Assembly: GCA_030648825.1 (NCBI GenBank)
Contig: JAUSGU010000003.1
Coordinates: 1-9,930 of the forward strand
DNA from: a bacterium
GTDB taxonomy: Bacteria > Patescibacteriota > Minisyncoccia > Phycocordibacterales > UBA6065
Direction of reading: 5' to 3'
Length of the DNA stretch: 9,930 bases
The position numbers and the translations under genes were made by a program. This document shows positions 6,823 through 9,930 of the stretch, piece by piece; the first letter of the stretch is position 1; the number at the start of each line of letters is the position of its first letter. Below the pieces are notes generated by a model. That model ran no database searches, was not told the DNA's origin, and saw only the letters and a program-made list of their open reading frames with translations.

Positions 6823-6850
6823 ATTATACATCATTTCTAATATTTTGCAA
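6823..6850 (-). promoter_or_regulatory. Promoter of the two-component/surface gene cluster
   Basis: On the - strand, TTGCAA (6850-6845) and TATAAT (6828-6823) are separated by 16 bases. The -10 box is consensus and the -35 box matches 4 of 6. The -10 box ends ten bases before the ATG at 6812, so the transcript would be leaderless or have only a few bases of leader. Confidence 0.65.
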
Positions 6851-6880
6851 TAGCTCTATAAGAGTCATACCCAGCTTAAC

Positions 6881-6898
6881 ATTAAATCTATATTAACA
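6881..6898 (+). promoter_or_regulatory. PhoB/OmpR-box-like direct repeat, pair 1
   Basis: ATTAAAT-CTAT-ATTAACA gives two 7-base half-sites separated by four bases (11-bp period). It lies about 30 bp upstream of the -35 box of the response-regulator promoter, a common place for an activator site. A further TTAACA at 6876 adjoins it. Predicted target: the adjacent OmpR-family regulator. Confidence 0.5.
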
Positions 6899-6964
6899 CA
6901 ATCAACAGAGTTATCCCCAGAAAAACATGAACTGTAGTTGTAATAAATAGACATCTAGTGTATT

Positions 6965-6982
6965 ATTAAATTGTTATTAAAT
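6965..6982 (+). promoter_or_regulatory. PhoB/OmpR-box-like direct repeat, pair 2
   Basis: ATTAAAT-TGTT-ATTAAAT is a perfect 7-4-7 direct repeat. The identity extends to ten bases (6963-6972 and 6974-6983). It lies 38-56 bases upstream of the sigma-factor start codon, about where a regulator would touch the -35 region. Confidence 0.55.
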
Positions 6983-6999
6983 TCTCTAATAGGAGCTAG

Positions 7000-7017
7000 A
7001 TTAAGATAACATTAAAA
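7000..7017 (+). promoter_or_regulatory. PhoB/OmpR-box-like direct repeat, pair 3
   Basis: ATTAAGA-TAAC-ATTAAAA is a third 7-4-7 pair. It ends three bases before the sigma-factor ATG and overlaps any near-leaderless -10 box there (TAAGAT 7002 or TAACAT 7007, both weak). A protein bound here would be expected to repress, unlike one bound at pair 2. Confidence 0.4.
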
Positions 7018-7020
7018 CAT

Positions 7021-7551
7021 ATGACCTTGGAAGAAAAAACATACAATGGAACTCTCTTGAGTGTAGCACATCGTGATTATGAAAAAGATCTCGCCAAGTA
7101 TTCCTATTTTAAAATACAGGATTACGCCCTGAGTGAAGATCTCGTTTCGGACACATTCATGAAAACATGGAGTTACCTCGCCAAAGGCGGCAAGATAGAT
7201 ATAATGAAAGCTTTTCTATATCACATTCTCAACAACCTGATTATAGATGAATACCGAAAACGAAAACATAAAACAACTTCTCTGGATACTCTCATAGAAG
7301 GAGGTTTTGAGCCGAGTATGAATGATTCTGAATCTCTCTTTAATATTCTTGATGGAAAAACCGATTCCCTCTTGATTAGACATCTTCCCAAAACATATCA
7401 AAAAGTCATGCACATGCGACATATGCAGGACTCTTCGCTAGCGGAAATATCTCTAGAAACAGGCCAATCAAAAAACACTGTCGCTGTACAACTGCATAGA
7501 GGACTGGAGAAACTGAAAGTATTATACAGCCCTGTCAAAATAGCTGTTTAA
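7021..7551 (+). CDS. Small sigma-70-family RNA polymerase sigma factor (ECF-like)
   Basis: A 176-residue sigma factor with only regions 2 and 4, as in ECF sigmas. Region 2 (~22-83) includes LSEDLVSDTFMKTW and FLYHILNNLIIDEYRKRK, the -10-recognition part. Region 4 (~115-168) includes LPKTYQKVMHMRHMQ and an HTH around LAEISLETGQSKNTVAVQLHRGLEKL, the -35-recognition part. It directs polymerase to a specific promoter set. It is divergent from the response regulator and separated by 196 bp holding three candidate regulator boxes. No anti-sigma gene follows; the next gene is convergent. An AGGAG at 6991 is too far (25 bases) to act as the ribosome site for the ATG at 7021. Confidence 0.9.
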   Translation: MTLEEKTYNGTLLSVAHRDYEKDLAKYSYFKIQDYALSEDLVSDTFMKTWSYLAKGGKIDIMKAFLYHILNNLIIDEYRKRKHKTTSLDTLIEGGFEPSMNDSESLFNILDGKTDSLLIRHLPKTYQKVMHMRHMQDSSLAEISLETGQSKNTVAVQLHRGLEKLKVLYSPVKIAV

Positions 7552-7802
7552 GAAAGATGTTTTGAAACGAGTTTTGTCATTTCAAACATGTTGACTACTG
7601 CCTTGCCACCAAAAACTTTCTTTAGATTCGCATCGGCGACAATATTTCGTTTGTTGCTGGGATCCTGAAGATTGTTTTTCTTTATATATATCCAAATCGC
7701 TTTGACGACCTCGGATCGAGGCATAGGACCCTTGCCTACTACTGCCGCCAAGTCAGCGCTCACTGTGAGAGGTTTCATAAAAGCCGAATTTTCTTTTGCC
7801 AT
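7548..7802 (-). CDS. SWIB/MDM2-domain protein
   Basis: An 84-residue protein that is essentially one SWIB domain (~8-84), with PLTVSADLAAVVGKGPMPRSEVVKAIW, NNLQDPSNKRNI and the closing VNMFEMTKLVSKHL. SWIB domains are best known from eukaryotic SWI/SNF subunits and MDM2. Single-domain bacterial forms occur in Chlamydiae and other groups, where a role with DNA or DNA topology is suspected but not settled. Its stop codon overlaps the sigma-factor stop (shared TTAA at 7548-7551), with no room for an intrinsic terminator. It has its own extended -10 promoter. Confidence 0.9.
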   Translation of the reverse strand: MAKENSAFMKPLTVSADLAAVVGKGPMPRSEVVKAIWIYIKKNNLQDPSNKRNIVADANLKKVFGGKAVVNMFEMTKLVSKHLS

Positions 7803-7836
7803 GTTGTTTTATTTATTGATTAAAAACCTAGGGGGT

Positions 7837-7845
7837 ATTATAGCA
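7837..7845 (-). promoter_or_regulatory. Extended -10 promoter (TGC-TATAAT) of the SWIB gene
   Basis: On the - strand TGCTATAAT is a perfect extended -10 element, which needs little or no -35 box. Transcription would start near 7830 and give a leader of about 28 bases with no Shine-Dalgarno tract before the ATG at 7802. Confidence 0.6.
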
Positions 7846-7870
7846 TACTTGGGAAAAGTGTGGTATTTGT

Positions 7871-7919
7871 CCAAAATTACCGCTAAAATTTGAATTCCGA
7901 ATTTCTGCGGCAATTTTGG
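7871..7919 (-). ncRNA. Long hairpin element in the gap between the membrane-protein and SWIB genes
   Basis: CCAAAATTACCGC (7871-7883) pairs with GCGGCAATTTTGG (7907-7919) around a 23-base A/T-rich loop that can itself fold weakly. Read as - strand RNA, all 13 positions pair (12 Watson-Crick, one G-U). Read as + strand RNA there is an A-C mismatch. It lies about 60 bases after the membrane-protein stop and upstream of the SWIB promoter. It may be a transcript-end or mRNA-stability element; no U-run follows, so it is not a classic terminator. A weaker hairpin (GTGGG 7928-7932 / CCCAC 7955-7959) adjoins it. The rest of 7803-7979 shows no gene. Confidence 0.45.
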
Positions 7920-7979
7920 CGGGCATCGTGGGTTCAGTACCAAAGTGGTGAGACCCCACAGAGATGGTTTGATAGACTT

Positions 7980-8456
7980 TTAAGATTCCGGACTAGGCAC
8001 ATGGGTTGGAGTAAGATTCTTCACTATTTGGTAAGTTGACCAGAATCCCCATGCCACCCATATGAATGAAAGATACGGGACAAAAGTCGCAAGCCAGACA
8101 AGGGAATTCCCAATTGGACCACCTACAACTGGAATGAAGAAGAAAAATATTCCGATGATTACAAAAATATTCAATCCGACCACCAGAAAGAGATCCGGTA
8201 AGACAAATTTGGTGACGTATGTTTTACCGAGAGCAATAGGATTGCCGTGATACTTTATTTGTATTTCCCTTAGATCCTTAAGGAAACTCCACGCTACCCA
8301 GCAATGGCCGAGAATAGGAATCAAATAAAGAAGCGCGTAAGCGACGCTTGGAAATTTTGAATTCGTCTTGGTGTTGAATTCTCGAATGAGAAGGAACCAG
8401 AAAATTGCCGGAATTAATACCAATATATACCAAAGTGTTCCTAAAAATTGTTCCAT
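7980..8456 (-). CDS. Small integral membrane protein with an internal duplication, function unknown
   Basis: A 158-residue protein I cannot assign to a named family. Hydrophobic segments lie near 7-24, 37-58, 83-110 and 118-140. The element IPILGHCWVAWSF (46-58) recurs as VPYLSFIWVAWGF (126-138), each followed by a polar stretch. This suggests two repeated units of two helices each. The C-terminus is polar (THVPSPES). The frame is open to an ATG at 8537, but the extra 27 residues are polar and unlike a membrane-protein start, so the ATG at 8456 is preferred. The IS3 element ends 112 bp upstream and is transcribed toward it, so its expression may depend on read-through. No good promoter is seen in 8457-8568. 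Confidence 0.6.
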   Translation of the reverse strand: MEQFLGTLWYILVLIPAIFWFLLIREFNTKTNSKFPSVAYALLYLIPILGHCWVAWSFLKDLREIQIKYHGNPIALGKTYVTKFVLPDLFLVVGLNIFVIIGIFFFFIPVVGGPIGNSLVWLATFVPYLSFIWVAWGFWSTYQIVKNLTPTHVPSPES

Positions 8457-8568
8457 TGTTGTGTGAGGAAAGTGTAGCTTAGATTTGGTATTTTGTGTAG
8501 CAATAGCACTTGAGTCGCCCCACACACCTAGGCCCATGGGTTGCTCGATACTTAGTTCTCAATTGATG

Positions 8569-8589
8569 TGTACCCCATTTAGTAGACAC
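8569..8589. repeat. Left terminal inverted repeat of the IS3 element
   Basis: TGTACCCCATTTAGTAGACAC matches the reverse complement of 9904-9924 at 18 of 21 positions, including the outer ten. It lies at the orfB end of the element. Confidence 0.9.
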
Positions 8590-8590
8590 T

Positions 8591-9412
8591 TCAGAAACCC
8601 ACTCCCACGCCCCTAGATTCTGTTGAAAGATGATTTCTGTATTCAACAGGAGTCATCTTGTTTCTGGTCCACTGCTTTCTTTCGTAATTGTAGTATCTCA
8701 TATATTTTTCGATAGCCAAACGTAACTCTTCAAACGATTGGCAGGATTGGTAATCCAATTCATCCTTTAAATGACCAAAGAATGATTCGATCGGTGCATT
8801 GTCGATACAACTGCCTTTGCCGGACATTGATTGAATCATTTTCAACTCCTTCACAACTTCAATATATGATGGATTTGTGTAATGGAATCCTTGATCGGAA
8901 TGAATCATGATATTTTCATACGAATCCAGTCGCATATTCTTGATCGTGTCTGTCACTAATGTCATTTCAAGATACAGAGAAACATTCCAAGCCACGACTT
9001 CACCGGTTGCAATATCTTTGATGACTGAAAGATAGACAAATCGGCTATGGAATGGAATGTATGTGATATCAGTGCAGAAGACTTTGAATGGAACGATCTG
9101 ATGGAATTCTCTTTTTAGTTTGTTTGGAAATATTCTGTGTTCCATTCGTTTTTTCATGATTTGTTTGTATGGATTCTTTTTTCTCACTTTTGTGATTAAT
9201 TCATATTTCCTCATGATTCTCTGTATTTTCTTGTGATTCATGGCTTCTAGCCTCATTTTAATGCTTCTCCAACCATATTTGCTTTTGCCTTGATCAAAGA
9301 CTTCTTTCACTTTTAGGTAATCGTTGTAGTCCTTGTCGGGTTTGTTTGCGTGCATCAACCACTTGTAATATCCAGCTCTAGATACGTGAGCTAATTCACA
9401 AAGAATATTCAC
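8591..9412 (-). CDS. IS3-family transposase OrfB (DDE integrase domain)
   Basis: This is the catalytic part of the transposase: 273 residues if started at the GTG at 9412, but the frame is open upstream to the slippery site at 9493-9499. It contains an HTH_21-like segment (~28-85) and the rve integrase core, with catalytic Asp115 (CTDITYI), Asp173 (HSDQGFHYT) and Glu209 (NAPIESFFGHLKDE). The last two are separated by 35 residues, the IS3 DD35E spacing. It ends with a TGA just inside the left terminal repeat. The working enzyme is probably an OrfAB fusion of about 422 residues made by a -1 frameshift. All catalytic residues are intact. Confidence 0.95.
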   Translation of the reverse strand: MNILCELAHVSRAGYYKWLMHANKPDKDYNDYLKVKEVFDQGKSKYGWRSIKMRLEAMNHKKIQRIMRKYELITKVRKKNPYKQIMKKRMEHRIFPNKLKREFHQIVPFKVFCTDITYIPFHSRFVYLSVIKDIATGEVVAWNVSLYLEMTLVTDTIKNMRLDSYENIMIHSDQGFHYTNPSYIEVVKELKMIQSMSGKGSCIDNAPIESFFGHLKDELDYQSCQSFEELRLAIEKYMRYYNYERKQWTRNKMTPVEYRNHLSTESRGVGVGF

Positions 9413-9420
9413 ATCATCAT

Positions 9421-9858
9421 TTAATCCTTTGATGATTCTGTATTTTTCACACGGCCTGAGTTTGACTCCGCTCTTTTGGCCCGGAGTTGTGCTAAAAAAT
9501 CGTTCTCAACTTTGAGATATTTGACCTGTAGTTCCAGACGTTTGATTTTGTCTTTGTCGATATTTGTTGGACCTCTGTCGTATTGTATTCCACCAACCTT
9601 TAGAAGACCTTCAATTCCATGTTTCTTCACAATCTCTTTCCAGTCTCGGAGTGTGCATCGGAAATATTCCTTCTTCCAAATTTTCACGTTGAAGTCTGAT
9701 CGTCTCCAAATCTCTTTTGCACTCACTCCATTAGTGTGTAATTCAAGGGCACGTTTCTTGAATTCATAGGTGTAGTTAACTGAATTATTCGTACAGCTAA
9801 AAACACATGGATTTTGCTTCAATTTAGCAATCTCCTCATTTGAAAATATTGTTCTCAT
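9421..9858 (-). CDS. IS3-family OrfA (DNA-binding HTH and leucine zipper)
   Basis: A 145-residue regulator and DNA-binding part of the transposase. A helix-turn-helix region spans about 28-90 (YEFKKRALELHTNGVSAKEIW and WKEIVKKHGIEGLL). It is followed by a leucine-zipper-like heptad (Leu108, Leu115, Leu122), as in IS3 OrfA proteins, which bind the ends and multimerise. The slippery heptamer sits at codons 120-122, right at the zipper end. Continued reading in frame 0 adds a polar tail of about 23 residues, while -1 slippage gives OrfAB. The ATG abuts an 11-bp inverted repeat, and no Shine-Dalgarno tract is seen. Confidence 0.9.
   Translation of the reverse strand: MRTIFSNEEIAKLKQNPCVFSCTNNSVNYTYEFKKRALELHTNGVSAKEIWRRSDFNVKIWKKEYFRCTLRDWKEIVKKHGIEGLLKVGGIQYDRGPTNIDKDKIKRLELQVKYLKVENDFLAQLRAKRAESNSGRVKNTESSKD
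9465..9499 (-). other. Programmed -1 frameshift site: T TTT TTA heptamer plus hairpin
   Basis: In OrfA phase the - strand reads GAT TTT TTA, placing T TTT TTA (9499-9493) in the X XXY YYZ register needed for tandem -1 slippage. Five bases later ACTCCG (9487-9482) pairs with CGGAGT (9470-9465), a 6-bp stem with an 11-base loop. The -1 frame from this point is open, without stops, through all of OrfB. Confidence 0.85.
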
Positions 9859-9859
9859 A

Positions 9860-9892
9860 TTCTTTTGTTAATGATTAATTCTAACAAAAGAA
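9860..9892. promoter_or_regulatory. 11-bp inverted repeat between the IS end and the OrfA start
   Basis: TTCTTTTGTTA (9860-9870) and TAACAAAAGAA (9882-9892) are perfect inverted arms around an 11-base A/T-rich spacer. The 3' arm in the mRNA ends one base before the OrfA ATG. It could be an operator for OrfA, or an mRNA hairpin that hides the start when transcription enters from outside. A TAGAAT -10 candidate (- strand) overlaps the distal arm and loop. Confidence 0.5.
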
Positions 9893-9903
9893 AGCACTGT
9901 ACC

Positions 9904-9924
9904 GTGTCCACTTTATGGGGTACA
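9904..9924. repeat. Right terminal inverted repeat of the IS3 element
   Basis: GTGTCCACTTTATGGGGTACA is the partner of 8569-8589, with three mismatches in 21. It lies upstream of orfA, and six flanking bases (GATCAG) follow to the window end. Confidence 0.9.
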
Positions 9925-9930
9925 GATCAG

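Larger units (their letters stand above)
8569..9924 (-). mobile_element. Complete IS3-family insertion sequence (about 1356 bp)
   Basis: It is bounded by 21-bp terminal inverted repeats, 18 of 21 matching, and encodes OrfA and OrfB in the IS3 arrangement with a frameshift signal between them. The end sequence TGTACCCCAT...GACAC resembles IS3-family ends, possibly the IS150 group. Neither gene is broken. A clean 3-bp target duplication is not certain: GAT follows the right end (9925-9927) and GAT occurs at 8565-8567 on the left, one base away from the left repeat. If the left end is 8568, GAT is the duplication. Confidence 0.9.

Noticed and set aside
6813..6824. Earlier ATG of the response regulator (6824)
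   Set aside because: It overlaps the consensus TATAAT box, and the family N-terminus begins at MRILIIEDE.
6911..6919. DnaA-box-like TTATCCCCA
   Set aside because: A single site with one mismatch to TTATCCACA and no neighbouring boxes, dnaA or origin features.
7928..7959. Possible tRNA fragment (GGTTCA next to paired GTGGG/CCCAC)
   Set aside because: No acceptor stem, anticodon arm or CCA can be laid out; the T-loop resemblance is short and by chance.
8457..8537. 27-residue N-terminal extension of the small membrane protein
   Set aside because: The extension is polar and low-complexity. The segment beginning MEQFLGTLW at 8456 goes straight into a membrane helix.
9412..9421. Broken transposase caused by a frameshift mutation between orfA and orfB
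   Set aside because: The frame change is the normal IS3 arrangement, and a correctly phased slippery heptamer with a hairpin explains it.
1..9930. CRISPR array, rRNA or recoded TGA
   Set aside because: No regularly spaced repeats or rRNA-like sequence were seen. The orfB gene ends on TGA at its expected length, and no gene needs TGA as an amino acid.

Overview
The window looks like chromosomal DNA from a small-genome, moderately AT-rich bacterium. It is most likely a member of the Candidatus Patescibacteria (CPR, Parcubacteria-like). This is inference, from compact genes, a stand-alone SWIB-domain protein, a sortase paired with an LPxTG surface protein, promoter -10 boxes lying almost on start codons, and no clear Shine-Dalgarno tract at the usual distance before any host start. 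The standard bacterial code fits: TAA, TAG and TGA all end genes here.

Layout. Positions 1-1247 hold a PfkB-family sugar/nucleoside kinase on the + strand. It is flanked by two direct copies of a structured repeat; the downstream copy is a large bidirectional terminator. Positions 1262-6812 hold seven genes, all on the - strand and closely packed. In transcription order they are an OmpR-type response regulator, a soluble PAS histidine kinase, a stand-alone PAS protein, a secreted ice-binding-like (DUF3494) adhesin with an LPDTG sorting signal, a sortase, a membrane PH-domain (bPH2) protein and a PAP2-type phosphatase. This reads as a sense-and-anchor module: a cytoplasmic two-component system next to a surface protein and the transpeptidase likely to attach it.

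Divergent from the response regulator is a small sigma-70-family (ECF-like) factor at 7021-7551. The 196-bp region between them contains six ATTAA half-sites. All six fall into three 7-4-7 direct-repeat pairs with an 11-bp period, the layout of PhoB/OmpR-family binding boxes. This suggests that the regulator controls both itself and the sigma factor, and it is the most interesting signal in the window.

The sigma gene meets a SWIB-domain gene tail to tail with overlapping stop codons. Next come a hairpin-rich gap and a small membrane protein with an internal duplication. The window ends with a complete IS3-family insertion sequence (about 8569-9924). It has OrfA, OrfB with a DD35E triad, imperfect 21-bp terminal inverted repeats, a U UUU UUA slippery heptamer with a downstream hairpin, and an 11-bp inverted repeat against the OrfA start. 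It appears intact.
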